Shown: positions 43,255-54,143, numbered from the stretch's first letter. The stretch is 64,000 bases of DNA from Phenylobacterium sp. (GCF_004297125.1 NZ_SCVD01000001.1:1-64000), one strand, 5' to 3'. Translations and numbers: made by a program. Notes: generated from the letters alone by a model not told the origin.

Positions 43255-45249
43255 ATGTCCCGTGTCACATTCTTTGCCGCCGCCGGCGTCCTGGCGCTGC
43301 TCGCTCCCCCCGCGTACGCAGCCGACGACTCCGGCGGCGGCAAGGACCTGGCGGAGGTGGTGGTCACGGCCGCGCCCTATGTCGTGTCGATCGACTCGAC
43401 CACCACCAGCGTCAACGTGGTGAAGCGCGAGGATCTCGACCTGGCGCCGTCGGCCGGGCTGGGCGACGTCCTGGCCAATCTGCCGGGCGTGCGGTCTTCG
43501 TTCTTCGGGCCGGGCGCCAGCCGGCCGGTGATCCGGGGCCTGTCCGGGCCGCGGGTGCTGGTGCTGACCAACGGCATCGGCCTGATCGACGCTTCCGGGC
43601 TGTCTCCCGACCACCAGGTGGCCAGCGACCCGCAGGAGGCCGAGCGGATCGAAGTGCTGCGCGGCCCCTCGGCGCTGGCCTACGGCGGCTCGGCGATCGG
43701 CGGCATCGTCAACATCATCGACAACCGGATTCCGTCCAAATACGTCGACGGCGTCCATGGCCGGGTGCTGGGCTCCTATTCCACCGGCGACGATGGCCGG
43801 GCGGTCTCCGGCGCGCTGTCGGCTGGCGTCGGGAACGGCTTCTCCGTGACCCTGGACGGCGCGCACCGCCGCAGCGGGGACTATGAGGTCCCGGTCGATC
43901 CGATGTCGCGCGAACTGGCCGCGGAACTGGGCCTGCCCGCGCCGTCGCGCAAGGACACCAAGGTGCCGAACACCTACGTCGACCTCGACGCCTATGGCGC
44001 GGGGCTGTCGTACGCGGGCGACCAGGGCTGGGGCGGCGTGGCGGTCAAGCGCACCGACAGCGAGTACGGCAGCGCGGCCGAGGACACGGTCCATATCGGG
44101 CTGAAGCAGACCCGCGTCGATGCCCGGGGCGGCCTGAACTTCGGCTTCGGCCCCTTCGACAGCATCAAGTTCGCCGGCGGATACTCCGACTACAAGCACA
44201 CGGAGTTCGAGGGCGACGAGGTCGGCACGACTTTCCTGTCCAAGGGCTACGAGGGTCGTGTCGAGCTGGTGCAGCCCAATCGCGATGGCTGGCAGGGGGC
44301 GGTAGGCTTCCAGGGCCTGCACCGCGACTTCGACGCCATCGGCGAGGAGGCCTTGATCCCCGCCACCAAGATCGACGAGGCGGGCGTCTTCACCCTTCAG
44401 CGCCTGGACAAGGACAGTTGGGGGATCGAGGGCGGCCTCCGCATCGACACCCGCTCGATCAAGAACATCCGCGCCGACCGCGACTTCACGAATCTCTCGG
44501 CCTCGGTGGGCCTGTTCGCCCGGCCCGCCGAGGGCTGGTTCTTCGGCCTGTCGCTGTCGCGCACCAGCCGCGGCCTGACCGAGGAGGAGCTGTCGTCCTT
44601 CGGCGCTCACCCGGCCACGGGAGCGTTCGAAGTGGGCGATCCCACCCTGGACAAGGAGGTCTCGTACTCCGTCGACGCCACCGCCCACTACAGCAACGCT
44701 GCGTGGACCCTGGACCTCCACGGCTTCTACGCGGACTACGACAACTTCATCGACCTGATCCCCACCGGCGCGGTCGACGCCGACAGCGGCTTCCCGATCT
44801 TCAACTTCGTGCAGGGCGGGGCGAAATTCTACGGGACCGAGGCCGAGATCGGCTTCAAGGCCTGGCAGTCGGGCGACAAGAGCCTGCGGTTCGAAGGCAC
44901 GGGCGACTACGTCCACGGCGAGACCGACGCCGGCCCGGCGGTGCGCATCCCGCCGTGGTCGCTGACCGGCCGCGCCGTGTTCCAGGACGCCGCCTGGACC
45001 GGCACGCTGGAAGTCCACACCGTAGGCGACCAGAACAGGGTGGCCGACTTCGAGCTGCCAACCGACGGCTACACCATGCTCAACGCCTCGCTGGTCGTGC
45101 GGCCGTTCGAGAGCCAGCCGGACCTCAAGCTGTTCCTCGACGCCCACAACCTGACCAATGTCGAAGCCCGCGAGCACGCCTCGTTCCTGAAGGACGTCGC
45201 CCCGCTGCCGGGCCGCAGCTTCCGTATGGGCGTGGGGTATCGGTTCTAG
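43255..45249 (+). CDS. znuD: ZnuD-like TonB-dependent zinc receptor
   Basis: A 664-residue TBDR, shorter than the others here, as usual for ZnuD. Signal peptide 1-22 (cleavage after AYA); TonB-box region EVVVTAAPY; plug with SRPVIRGLSGPRVLVLTNGIG and LRGPSALAYGGSAIGGIVN; a loop with GDYEVPVDP; a barrel ending GVGYRF. ZnuD imports zinc across the outer membrane, and homologues are Zur-controlled. The ATG at 43255 begins the signal peptide; in-frame codons from 43192 run through the operator. The divergent zur gene and the Zur box support the zinc assignment. Confidence 0.9.
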   Translation: MSRVTFFAAAGVLALLAPPAYAADDSGGGKDLAEVVVTAAPYVVSIDSTTTSVNVVKREDLDLAPSAGLGDVLANLPGVRSSFFGPGASRPVIRGLSGPRVLVLTNGIGLIDASGLSPDHQVASDPQEAERIEVLRGPSALAYGGSAIGGIVNIIDNRIPSKYVDGVHGRVLGSYSTGDDGRAVSGALSAGVGNGFSVTLDGAHRRSGDYEVPVDPMSRELAAELGLPAPSRKDTKVPNTYVDLDAYGAGLSYAGDQGWGGVAVKRTDSEYGSAAEDTVHIGLKQTRVDARGGLNFGFGPFDSIKFAGGYSDYKHTEFEGDEVGTTFLSKGYEGRVELVQPNRDGWQGAVGFQGLHRDFDAIGEEALIPATKIDEAGVFTLQRLDKDSWGIEGGLRIDTRSIKNIRADRDFTNLSASVGLFARPAEGWFFGLSLSRTSRGLTEEELSSFGAHPATGAFEVGDPTLDKEVSYSVDATAHYSNAAWTLDLHGFYADYDNFIDLIPTGAVDADSGFPIFNFVQGGAKFYGTEAEIGFKAWQSGDKSLRFEGTGDYVHGETDAGPAVRIPPWSLTGRAVFQDAAWTGTLEVHTVGDQNRVADFELPTDGYTMLNASLVVRPFESQPDLKLFLDAHNLTNVEAREHASFLKDVAPLPGRSFRMGVGYRF

Positions 45250-45294
45250 GCTTCAGCGCTCTACAGTGCACCCCGTGACATGGGGAGCGTGAGC

Positions 45295-46389
45295 ATGCGG
45301 AAAGTCTGGGGCAGGGGGCTCGCGGGCGTCGCCGCGGCGGCGGTGTCGTTCGGCAGCGCGCTGGCCGCGCCGGAGCCGGCGGCCCACGACTATGTCGTCA
45401 AGGACTTCAGGTTCCGGTCGGGCGAGACCCTGCCCGAGCTGAAGATCCACTACTACACCCTGGGGACGCCAAAGACCGACGCGGCCGGCAAGGTCACCAA
45501 CGCGGTGTTGATCCTGCACGGCACCGGCGGCACGGGGCGCCAGTTCCTCTCGCCGCAGTTCGCCGACGTGCTGTTCGCGCCGGGCGGCCTGCTGGATCCG
45601 GCGACGCACTTCATCGTCCTGCCCGACGGCATCGGCCACGGCGGCTCGTCCAAGCCGTCCGACGGCCTGCGCGCGAAGTTCCCGAAGTACGACTACGCCG
45701 ACATGGTCGAGGCCCAGCACGGGCTGGTGACCAAGGGCCTGAAGGTCGAGAAGCTGCGCCTGCTGATGGGCACGTCCATGGGCTGCATGCACGGCTTCAT
45801 GTGGGCGGAGGCGTGGCCGCAGGCGTCGCGGGCGCTGATGCCGCTGGCCTGCCTGCCGGTGGAGATCGCGGGCCGCAACCGGCTCTGGCGCAAGATGGCG
45901 ATCGACGCGGTGAAGGCCGATCCGGCGTGGAACGGCGGCGCCTACACGGCCCAGCCGGCGCAGGGCCTGAGGACCGCACAGGACCTGCTGATGCTGGTAG
46001 GGGCCTCGCCGCTGCCGATGCAGAACCAGCTTCCGACCCGCCAGGCGGCAGACGACTGGCTGGCCACGGAACTGCCGCGGCGAATGCGTCCGCTGGACGC
46101 CAACGACCTGATCTACCAGCTGGACGCGTCGCGGACCTACGACCCTTCGAAAGGCCTCGAGACCATCACCGCGCCCATGACCTGGGTGAATTCGGCGGAC
46201 GACTTCATCAACCCGCCGGAGTTGGGCATCGCCGAAACGGCGGCGGCGCGGCTGAAGACCACGCGGTTCGTCCTGATCCCGGCCAGCGCCCAGACTCGCG
46301 GCCATGGCACGCATACGTGGGCGGCGCTGTGGAAGGACGAGCTGGCGGCGCTGTTGAAGCGGTCCGCCAACCCGTCTTCGTCCGACTAA
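45295..46389 (+). CDS. Exported alpha/beta hydrolase, MetX-like
   Basis: A protein of about 364 residues with a signal peptide (cleavage after ALAA, near residue 25). The fold resembles homoserine O-acetyltransferase: ILHGTGGTGRQFLSPQF, DGIGHGGSSKPSDGL and the nucleophile Ser161 in MGTSMGCMHGF; the catalytic Asp and His likely lie in NSADDFINP and GHGTHTWA. An exported enzyme cannot easily be the methionine-pathway acyltransferase, so a hydrolase role is preferred. The ATG at 45295 follows GGGGAG; one at 45280 lies within that leader. The stop overlaps the stop of the DUF4167 gene by 4 bases. Confidence 0.85.
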   Translation: MRKVWGRGLAGVAAAAVSFGSALAAPEPAAHDYVVKDFRFRSGETLPELKIHYYTLGTPKTDAAGKVTNAVLILHGTGGTGRQFLSPQFADVLFAPGGLLDPATHFIVLPDGIGHGGSSKPSDGLRAKFPKYDYADMVEAQHGLVTKGLKVEKLRLLMGTSMGCMHGFMWAEAWPQASRALMPLACLPVEIAGRNRLWRKMAIDAVKADPAWNGGAYTAQPAQGLRTAQDLLMLVGASPLPMQNQLPTRQAADDWLATELPRRMRPLDANDLIYQLDASRTYDPSKGLETITAPMTWVNSADDFINPPELGIAETAAARLKTTRFVLIPASAQTRGHGTHTWAALWKDELAALLKRSANPSSSD

Positions 46390-47453
46390 TCTTCCGCGGA
46401 CTCGGCGGGGGCCGGGGCGCCTTCGCCGCCTTCGAAGCTGCGCGGAGCGCGGCGACGGCGGGGCTTGGGCTTCTCGTCGGCCGAGTCGGCCGCGGGGGCC
46501 GGGCGCGGCGCGGCGGCCTGCAGGAAGGCCGGAGCATGGCTGGCGCCGCCCTCGGCGTCGCGCAGCATGTGGCCACGTTCCTCGGGCGCAGGATCGCCTT
46601 GCGGCTGGACCACAGCCAGCGGATCGCGGGTCGGGCGTTCGCCACGGTCTCGGTCGCGGTCCCGTCGGTCCGAGCGCTCGCGGCGGCCTTCGCCCTCGGC
46701 GCGGGGACGATCCTCGGTGCGGGGTTGTTCGTCACGCGGACGATCATCACGCGAACGATCATCACGGGGCTGTTCGTCGCGCGGGCGGTCCTCGCGGGGA
46801 CGATCGTCACGAGGACGGTCATCCCTGGGGCGGTCGTCGCGCGGCCGGTCCCGGTTGCGGTCGCGGTTTTCGCGGGGCTGCCATTCCGCGCGATCTCGCG
46901 GACGATCGCGATTGGCGCCGTCGCGCGGACGGTCGTCGCGATCGCGGGCCTGCCACTCACGTTCGCGCGGCCGGTTCTGGGCCTGGTCGCGGTTCTGGTC
47001 GCGGGCCTCGCCGTCCTCGCGGGTCTCGCCGCTTGCCTCGCCCGCCGCCGCGGCCGCTGCGGCCGCCTCGTCGGCGGCGATCGACTGGGCCTGGCCCGTC
47101 TCGTCCTCGAAATCGATGTCATAGCCGGACGCGAACTGGTCGCGGCCGATGATCTCGCTGGCGGGACGGGTGGGCTGCAGGGCCCGCAGCAGGCGGAAAT
47201 AGTGCTCGGCGTGCTGAAGATAGTTCTCGGCGAGGACCCGGTCCCCGGCGGAGCCCGCGTCGCGGGCCAACTGCTGGTACTTCTCGAAGACGTGCTGGGC
47301 GTTGCCGCGCACCTTCACCCCGTCGGGGCCGTTCGAGTCGAAGGCGCGATTGGCGTTGTGGGGCTGGGGCTTGCCGCCGCCACCGCCGCCACTTGAGCCG
47401 CCGCCGCCCCGATTGCGCCCGCGCTGGCGCTTCATACCCTTGAAATCTCTCAT
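46386..47453 (-). CDS. DUF4167 protein with Arg/Asp/Pro repeats
   Basis: A cytoplasmic protein of 355 residues. The conserved DUF4167 domain is at the N-terminus: RQRGRNRGGGG, then NRAFDSNGPDGVKVRGNAQHVFEKYQQLARDA and LAENYLQHAEHYFRL (about residues 34-91). The remainder is low complexity, with tandem RPRDDRPRDD units at about 200-245. The basic, RNA-binding-like start and disordered tail suggest a nucleic-acid role, but none is proven. Typically encoded close to prmC and prfA in alphaproteobacteria, as here (prmC is upstream on the same strand). Confidence 0.9.
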   Translation of the reverse strand: MRDFKGMKRQRGRNRGGGGSSGGGGGGKPQPHNANRAFDSNGPDGVKVRGNAQHVFEKYQQLARDAGSAGDRVLAENYLQHAEHYFRLLRALQPTRPASEIIGRDQFASGYDIDFEDETGQAQSIAADEAAAAAAAAGEASGETREDGEARDQNRDQAQNRPREREWQARDRDDRPRDGANRDRPRDRAEWQPRENRDRNRDRPRDDRPRDDRPRDDRPREDRPRDEQPRDDRSRDDRPRDEQPRTEDRPRAEGEGRRERSDRRDRDRDRGERPTRDPLAVVQPQGDPAPEERGHMLRDAEGGASHAPAFLQAAAPRPAPAADSADEKPKPRRRRAPRSFEGGEGAPAPAESAED

Positions 47454-47696
47454 AATTTGGAAACCGTTCGGTCTTTCCCTAGCGCCCCTATCGACGCCTT
47501 GGTCTTCAGCGTGGTCGGGCCGTGGCCCGGTCAGTCATGTGAAGACGTGTGTTTTCCCCGTCTTCCGCCCGGAAGCTCATCAGCGAGAGGCTATGGAAGC
47601 GTCGCGCCTGTCGGGGCGGGGCGGGCGTCCTTCATGGGGACGCATCTACCTGCAACACCGACGAATTTGGGTGGAGACGTGATCTGATGTAGCGAG

Positions 47697-48566
47697 TCAG
47701 CCCGCCGTTTCCAAGGTCTTTTTCTCGCCAGCGACAACGCGGTCGCGGTCGCCGAGGTCGCGGATGGTCTGAACGAACACCGCGCCGGCCTCCTTGAACA
47801 GCGCTTCGACCGCGTCTTTCTGGTCGTAGCCGATCTCCACGGCGAAGCGTCCGCCGGGCTTCAGCACCCGCAGGATCTCGGGCGCCAGCACCCGATAGTG
47901 GTCCAGGCCGTCGGCCCCGCCCTCCAGCGCCAGGCGCGGCTCATGATCGCGCACCTCGGGCTCCAGGGTCTCGATGACATGGCTGGCGATGTAGGGCGGA
48001 TTGGAGACCACCAGGTCGAACCGGTCGCCGTCGAGGCCCGCCGTCCAGTCCCCGCGCAACAGGGCGACTCGGCCGGCGAGGTCCAGCGCCGCGGCGTTGT
48101 CGCGCGCCACGGCCAGGGCCTCCTCCGAGACGTCTACCCCCAGGCCCTTGGCCGCCGGCCGCTCGGCCAGCAGGGCCAACAGGATGGCGCCCGAGCCGAC
48201 GCCCAGGTCCAGCACCGACCAGGCCGCGTGTTCGGGGAAATCGCGCAGGGCGTATTCCACGACGGTCTCTGTGTCGGGCCGGGGCGTCAGGACGTCCTTG
48301 GTGACCCCCAGCATGATCTTCCAGAAGCCCTTGCGGCCCAGGATGTGGCTCACCGGCTCGCGGCGCTCGCGGCGGGACAGGTAGTCTTCCAGCCGCGCCT
48401 CCTGCTCGGGCGTCAGGGCTCGGTGAGGATCGGTCACGATATCGACCCGAGTGGCGTCGGCGGCGGCCTCGACCAGCAGGCGCGCGTCGATGACGGGGCC
48501 GGACAGCCCGGCGGCTTCCAGCCGCGCTCGAGCGCCCTTCCAGGCCTGGACCAGGTTCAGGCTCAT
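47697..48566 (-). CDS. prmC: Release factor glutamine methyltransferase PrmC
   Basis: An AdoMet-dependent enzyme of 289 residues that methylates the Gln of the GGQ motif of release factors. The N-terminal helical part has SRRERREPVSHILGRKGFW; the AdoMet motif is VLDLGVGSGAILLALL (about 118-133) and the active-site NPPY is at 189-192 (VVSNPPYIASHV). The ATG at 48566 (MSLNLVQAW) is chosen because the upstream in-frame 51 codons are not family-like and overlap the promoter region of the divergent gene. Its substrate gene prfA is on the same strand about 3 kb upstream. Confidence 0.95.
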   Translation of the reverse strand: MSLNLVQAWKGARARLEAAGLSGPVIDARLLVEAAADATRVDIVTDPHRALTPEQEARLEDYLSRRERREPVSHILGRKGFWKIMLGVTKDVLTPRPDTETVVEYALRDFPEHAAWSVLDLGVGSGAILLALLAERPAAKGLGVDVSEEALAVARDNAAALDLAGRVALLRGDWTAGLDGDRFDLVVSNPPYIASHVIETLEPEVRDHEPRLALEGGADGLDHYRVLAPEILRVLKPGGRFAVEIGYDQKDAVEALFKEAGAVFVQTIRDLGDRDRVVAGEKKTLETAG

Positions 48567-48687
48567 GGCCGGCTTCTCCGAGGCTGGCGGCTGGACGCGG
48601 TTCGAACCGTCATATAACCCGCGGAAGAATGAAACTGGAGATTGTCCGATCTCCGGCAAGAGCGCCGAAGTGACCTGACCCGAGCGT

Positions 48688-49512
48688 ATGCTTAGAAATC
48701 TGCTGCCCCATCTCGTCAAGAGTCGGCCCGCGGCTCCGCAGCCCTCTCCATACTATGCGGTCATGGCCGCGGGAGAGGAATTCGGGCAGGAGGTCACGGC
48801 CTGGAGCGAGGACTACGCGCGGGCTCAGCCCTTTCCCCACATCGTCCTGGATCGCCTGTTCGACGAAGGCCTGCTGCGCCGGGTAGGCGCGGAGATCCCG
48901 TCTCCGCTCGAGCCGAACTCCCTGTTCACGGCGGACGTCCAGCATCTCCAGGAGCGCAAGTTCGCCTGGCGCGACGTGCCGTCCCTCGGACCGGAGAGCA
49001 CACGACTGATCGCGTTCCTGTCCGGCAAGCCTTTCCTGGACTTCCTGACGGCGCTCACCGGAATCCGCGGCCTGTTGCCTGATCCGCACATGTGGGGCGC
49101 CGGATTCCATCAGATCGTGGCCGGGGGCAAGCTGGCCGTCCATGCCGACTTCAACCTGCATCCGGTCACCCAGCTCTACCGGCGACTGAATCTGCTGCTC
49201 TACCTCAACGAAGGCTGGGACACGGCGTGGGGCGGGGACCTGGAGCTGTGGGACGCGGAGATGAACGCCTGCGTGCGGCGTGTGGAGCCACTGTTCAACC
49301 GGATGGTGGTGTTCAGCACGACGGACGTCTCGTTCCACGGTCATCCCGAGCCGATGACCTGCCCGCCGGATCGGGTGCGGCGCTCCCTGGCGCTCTACTA
49401 CTATACCTACGAGCGGCTGACCGAGGATCCGCACTCCACGCTCTGGCGCGACCGTCCGCAGGACGGCGGCCAGGTCCAGATGGCCATGGATGGGTTCTGG
49501 GGACGCAAATAG
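48688..49512 (+). CDS. 2-oxoglutarate/Fe(II) oxygenase-fold protein
   Basis: A protein of 274 residues with the prolyl-hydroxylase-like double-stranded beta-helix. Iron ligands: His152 and Asp154 in LAVHADFNLHP, and a distal His (217 or 219) in VSFHGHPEP; Arg232 in VRRSLALYYYT would bind 2-oxoglutarate. RRLNLLLYLNEGWDTAWGGDLELWD is typical of the 2OG-FeII_Oxy_3 family. Substrate is unknown; relatives hydroxylate proline, ribosomal proteins or sugars. An in-frame ATG at 48763 is an alternative start. Divergent from prmC, which raises the possibility of a link to translation, but only by position. Confidence 0.85.
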   Translation: MLRNLLPHLVKSRPAAPQPSPYYAVMAAGEEFGQEVTAWSEDYARAQPFPHIVLDRLFDEGLLRRVGAEIPSPLEPNSLFTADVQHLQERKFAWRDVPSLGPESTRLIAFLSGKPFLDFLTALTGIRGLLPDPHMWGAGFHQIVAGGKLAVHADFNLHPVTQLYRRLNLLLYLNEGWDTAWGGDLELWDAEMNACVRRVEPLFNRMVVFSTTDVSFHGHPEPMTCPPDRVRRSLALYYYTYERLTEDPHSTLWRDRPQDGGQVQMAMDGFWGRK

Positions 49513-49536
49513 TCCGGGTCGGATCGCGGAAGGAAG

Positions 49537-50307
49537 CTACGCCGCGCCCGCTGTTATCGCGTCTCCGAGGCCTACCCGGCCCGCTGATGTGACCTGGATG
49601 TAGATGCCGCAGAACATGTGGCCGTAGTTGTCGAACAGCGCCTTCACCACCTCGAGGTCGCGGATCGCGGTGGTGGGGTCCACTTCGGTCGCCGCGCAGC
49701 GGACGATGGGCTTGAATACCTTGGCTCGCGCCCAGCCGACCATCACCTCGCGGTCCGACCACTCGTTCTCGGCCCAGGCGGGCCAGCCCTCGACGTAGAG
49801 ATTGGCGCGGAAGCGGAGGGGATCCAGTTCGACGCCCATCTTCTGCGACAGGTCTCGGACGCTGGCCATGTTGACCACCGAGACCTGGCCCAGCGGATGG
49901 TCGGTGAAGCGGAAGGCGCCCCGGGCGTCGACGACCTTCAGCGGCCCGCGGACGTCGCCGACGTCCAGGAAGGCGGTGAGCCAGGCGGCGAACGCATCGC
50001 GCGAAGCCGCCTCGTCCAGCCGGCCGGTGAAGGCGGCCGCGCCCGGCGCCTCGGCGGTCATCACGCCGGTCGCCTCGTCGTAGCGGGTCCGGGCCGCGGC
50101 CACCTTGGGGATCGCCGCCAGCACGGTGAACTTCTGCTTCGGCGTGAAGGCCGGCGCGTCGGGGTCGTAGCCGGACGGACCGTTCTCGACCGCCCAGATC
50201 CGGTCATGCGGAAAACCTTCGCCCGGAGCGAGGTCGACATGCGCCAACGGCTCGGGCGTGAAGCCCTTCACCGGGTGCCGATAGATGGCTGCGACATGGC
50301 CACTCAT
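49537..50307 (-). CDS. MOSC-domain protein
   Basis: A protein of 256 residues with the N-terminal MOSC beta-barrel part (SGHVAAIYRHPVKGFTPEPL) and the MOSC domain ending in ARAKVFKPIVRCAATEVDPTT, which holds the conserved Cys that carries sulfur or the molybdenum-cofactor sulfur ligand. Family members act in molybdenum-cofactor-dependent reduction (YcbX, MARC) or sulfur transfer. Start ATG 50307 is preferred to one at 50436, whose extra residues are Arg-rich and unlike the family. Transcribed alone, convergent with the 2OG oxygenase gene. Confidence 0.88.
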   Translation of the reverse strand: MSGHVAAIYRHPVKGFTPEPLAHVDLAPGEGFPHDRIWAVENGPSGYDPDAPAFTPKQKFTVLAAIPKVAAARTRYDEATGVMTAEAPGAAAFTGRLDEAASRDAFAAWLTAFLDVGDVRGPLKVVDARGAFRFTDHPLGQVSVVNMASVRDLSQKMGVELDPLRFRANLYVEGWPAWAENEWSDREVMVGWARAKVFKPIVRCAATEVDPTTAIRDLEVVKALFDNYGHMFCGIYIQVTSAGRVGLGDAITAGAA

Positions 50308-51675
50308 GGGCGGCTTCTGACCGAAACGCCGCCGATGCTCAAGGTCGGACGGAACGGACCGCCACGCCGAAGGGTTAGCCCGAGCGTCGCCAGGGGAGCG
50401 CTCGCGTGACCGCAGCCCAGCCATCTTCGCCGCCACGCCGGGGTCGGCGCGCGCCGTCGGTGGCCGCCCTGGCGCCCTGGGCGCTCACGGCGGCGCTCGC
50501 GGCGGCGTGGTGGAATGCGACGCGCGCGAGGCCGGTCCCGCAGCCGCTGCGCGTGGAGCCCAAGCCGCAGCCGGGCCTGAGCCGCCAGACCGTGGCCGAG
50601 CCGGCGCATTTCGAGCAGCAGGAGCCGGGGCGGGGCCGGGTGGCCGAGCGGCCGCACCACATCCCCTGGCGGGGCTGGAAGGACATCCTGTGGCGCACCT
50701 GGCGGGAGATCAGCCAGGACCGGCTGACGGTCGTGGCCGGCAGTGTCACCTACTACACCCTGCTGGCGATCTTCCCGGCGCTGGGCGTCTTCGTCTCGCT
50801 CTACGGCCTGATCGCCGACGTACGGCTGGTCGAGCAGCAGCTGGCCCAGCTCTCGACCATCTTCCCGCCCGAGGCGGTGCGGCTGCTGGGCGAACAGATG
50901 CTCAGGCTAGCGAACGGCAAGGCGGCGGGGCTGTCCTTGGCGTTCGTCGTCAGCCTGCTGCTGTCGCTCTGGAGCGCCAGCGCCGGGATGAAGTCACTCT
51001 TCGACGGCCTGAACATCGCCTACGACGAAACCGAGAAACGGAACTACGTCCTGCGCACCGCCCTGACCTACGGTTTCACCCTGGCCCTGCTGGTGTTCCT
51101 GGCCATGATCAGCGGCATCCTGGTGGCCCTGCCGCTCGTCCTGGAGGCCCTTCATGTCCGCGGGGCCTGGTTGATCGCGGCGCGCTGGCCGCTGGTCTAC
51201 GTCGTCGCGGCCACCGCCTTTGGCGTCGCCTACCGCTATGGGCCGAGCCGCAGGCTGGCGCGGTGGCGCTGGCTTGTCCCGGGCAGCGCCACGGCCGCCT
51301 TCCTCTGGATGACCGGCTCGGCGGCGTTCTCCTGGTATCTCAACAATGTGGCGCGGCTGGATGTCACCTACGGATCCCTGGGCACGGTGATCGGCTTCAT
51401 GCTCTGGATCTGGTTCTCGGTGATGGTGGTCCTCATGGGCGCCGAGCTGAACGCCGAGATCGAGCACCAGACCGCCATCGACTCCACCACCGGCCCGCCC
51501 AAGCCGATGGGCGAGCGCGGCGCGGCCATGGCCGACACGGTGGGCCTGCGCTTCGTGGGCTTCCGCAAGGGGACGAGCCTGCTTCTGGACATCGCGCGCC
51601 GGCAGATGCGGAACCTGCGCCGAAAGCCGCCGCCCGAGACGCCGCCGTTGGCGACGGTCGTCGAGGATGGGGCGC

Positions 51676-52752
<1,077 letters not shown>

Positions 52753-52838
52753 GGGTTCAGTCCTTCGAAGGGCGCTGTCTGTAGCTGGAACCGGCCCGGG
52801 CGCCAAATCCGCGCTATGGTCTGTGTGGGAGGACCGCC

Positions 52839-53417
52839 ATGTACCACGAAGGCAACCGGCAGCTTCAGGACGCCTTCGGCAGCCGCGCGCTGGCCGATCG
52901 ATTGGAGGAGAAGTTGCGCCACGACCGCTTCACCGACGGCGACGCCGCCCTCATCGCGGGCCAGAGCTTCTTCTTCCTCGCCACCGCCGACGCCGAGGGC
53001 CGCCCGGACTGCTCGTTCAAGGGTGGGCCGCCGGGGTTCGCCCGCGTGGTGGCTCCGGATCTGCTGGTGTTCCCCGACTACGACGGCAACGGCATGTTCA
53101 AGAGCCTGGGCAACGTCGCCGCCAATCCGCACGTGGGCCTGCTGTTCATCGCCATGGGCGAACGCGCCGGCCGGCTGAGGGTGAACGGCCGGGCCGAGGT
53201 CGTCGCGGACGACCCGGCGATGGCGGACATCCCCGGCGCCCAGCTTCTGGTCAAGGTGACGCCGATCGATATCTTCCCGAACTGCCCGCGCTACATCCCG
53301 CGCATGGCGATCGAGGAGCCGTCCGCCTACGCGCCGGCCGCCGGCGCCGAGCCGTTGGAGCCGAAGTGGAAGGCGTTCTCGGACTTCGCCGACGTGGTCC
53401 CGCCGCGCCGGCGGTAG
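52839..53417 (+). CDS. Pyridoxamine 5'-phosphate oxidase-like flavoprotein
   Basis: A protein of 192 residues with the split-barrel flavin-binding fold: [20 protein letters not shown] near residues 44-63, [28 protein letters not shown], and [19 protein letters not shown]. Such proteins bind FMN, F420 or haem; the family is large and often of unknown substrate. It starts 86 bases after the prfA start, divergent from it. There is no signal peptide. Confidence 0.85.
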   Translation: MYHEGNRQLQDAFGSRALADRLEEKLRHDRFTDGDAALIAGQSFFFLATADAEGRPDCSFKGGPPGFARVVAPDLLVFPDYDGNGMFKSLGNVAANPHVGLLFIAMGERAGRLRVNGRAEVVADDPAMADIPGAQLLVKVTPIDIFPNCPRYIPRMAIEEPSAYAPAAGAEPLEPKWKAFSDFADVVPPRRR

Positions 53418-53474
53418 GTGGAACGCTCCGCCGCCGAGGGTGTTACGGCCCCCGGTGACATACGGAGATTCCAA

Positions 53475-53789
53475 ATGGCGACCGAACGCGTGACAGAACG
53501 CAGCGACGGCCTGACCCACGAGCGCGTGGTCGAGCGCGACGCTGGCGGCACGACCTATGTGGACTCAGGGAGCGGCTCAGGCCTCGGCGGCGTGCTGATC
53601 GGCATAGCCGTCCTGGCGATGGTGGCGATCGTGGCCTTCTTCCTGCTGCAGTCGAACCGCAACGACGCGATCCGCACCGACGCGGTGACCAGCACCGCCT
53701 CCAGCGTGGCGGACAGCGCGGCCACGGCGGCCGACAGCGTCGGATCCGCGGCCAACCGCGCCGCCGACGCGGTGACCCCGAAACAATAG
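53475..53789 (+). CDS. Small single-pass membrane protein
   Basis: A protein of 104 residues with a charged N-terminal part (MATERVTERSDGLTHERVVE), one helix (GLGGVLIGIAVLAMVAIVAFFLL, about 38-60) and an Ala/Ser/Asp-rich tail with heptad-like repeats (ASSVADSAATAADSVGSAAN). The ATG follows CGGAG. A strong terminator lies right after its stop. No family recognised. The tail could be an extended helix in the periplasm or cytoplasm. Confidence 0.7.
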   Translation: MATERVTERSDGLTHERVVERDAGGTTYVDSGSGSGLGGVLIGIAVLAMVAIVAFFLLQSNRNDAIRTDAVTSTASSVADSAATAADSVGSAANRAADAVTPKQ

Positions 53790-53795
53790 CAAAAA

Positions 53796-53821
53796 GGCCC
53801 TCTCCGTCGCCGGAGAGGGCC
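53796..53821 (+). terminator. Strong bidirectional terminator hairpin
   Basis: GGCCCTCTCCG (53796-53806), TCGC, CGGAGAGGGCC (53811-53821) is a perfect 11-bp stem with a 4-base loop. It has AAAAA on the left (a U-run for minus-strand transcripts) and CTCTTCT on the right. It ends the gene at 53475 and, from the other side, the gene at 53850-54143. Confidence 0.85.
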
Positions 53822-53849
53822 TCTTCTACGCCAGGGCGGCGTGGATCGC

Positions 53850-54143
53850 TTAGGCGCGCTCGCCGGTCAGGGCGGCGTTGCCGAACATGCCCAGTTTGCA
53901 GTTGCCGGTCATCTTGTCGCCTTCGACCTTGGCCGAGAATTCGAGCTTCATCGGCATCGGATTGGTGATGTCGGTGCTCCAGGTGAGCGTGTCGCCGTCG
54001 ACCTTGCCGGTGACTTCCTGCGCGCCCATTTCAGAATCGACCTTGCCCGTGAAGGTGTCGCCGCTGGTGGCGATGGAGACCGCCATGGTGCGGGCGCCCA
54101 TGGGCGTGTTGATGGTGACTTTCCAGTTGCCGTCCGCGGACAT
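53850..54143 (-). CDS. Small conserved-looking protein of unknown function
   Basis: A protein of 97 residues with no signal peptide. The pattern WKVTINTPMGARTMAVSIATSGDTFTGKVDSEMGAQEVTGKVDGDTLTWSTDI-type strands alternate with Gly turns, giving an antiparallel beta-sheet. The repeating G-x-V-D/E-G-D motif (GKVDSEMG, GKVDGDTL, AKVEGDKM) is characteristic of small alphaproteobacterial beta-barrel-like proteins. Function unknown. It lies 86 bases after ispG on the same strand, and a TGACGC-N2-GCGTCA dyad is 59 bases before its start, so it has its own regulated promoter. Confidence 0.75.
   Translation of the reverse strand: MSADGNWKVTINTPMGARTMAVSIATSGDTFTGKVDSEMGAQEVTGKVDGDTLTWSTDITNPMPMKLEFSAKVEGDKMTGNCKLGMFGNAALTGERA

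Noticed and set aside
45295..46389. Homoserine O-acetyltransferase (metX)
   Set aside because: The protein has a signal peptide and is therefore exported, which does not suit a methionine-pathway enzyme; MetX-like hydrolase is safer.
46690..46870. Tandem DNA repeats rich in CGCG and CGATC
   Set aside because: They encode RPRDD repeats of the DUF4167 protein.
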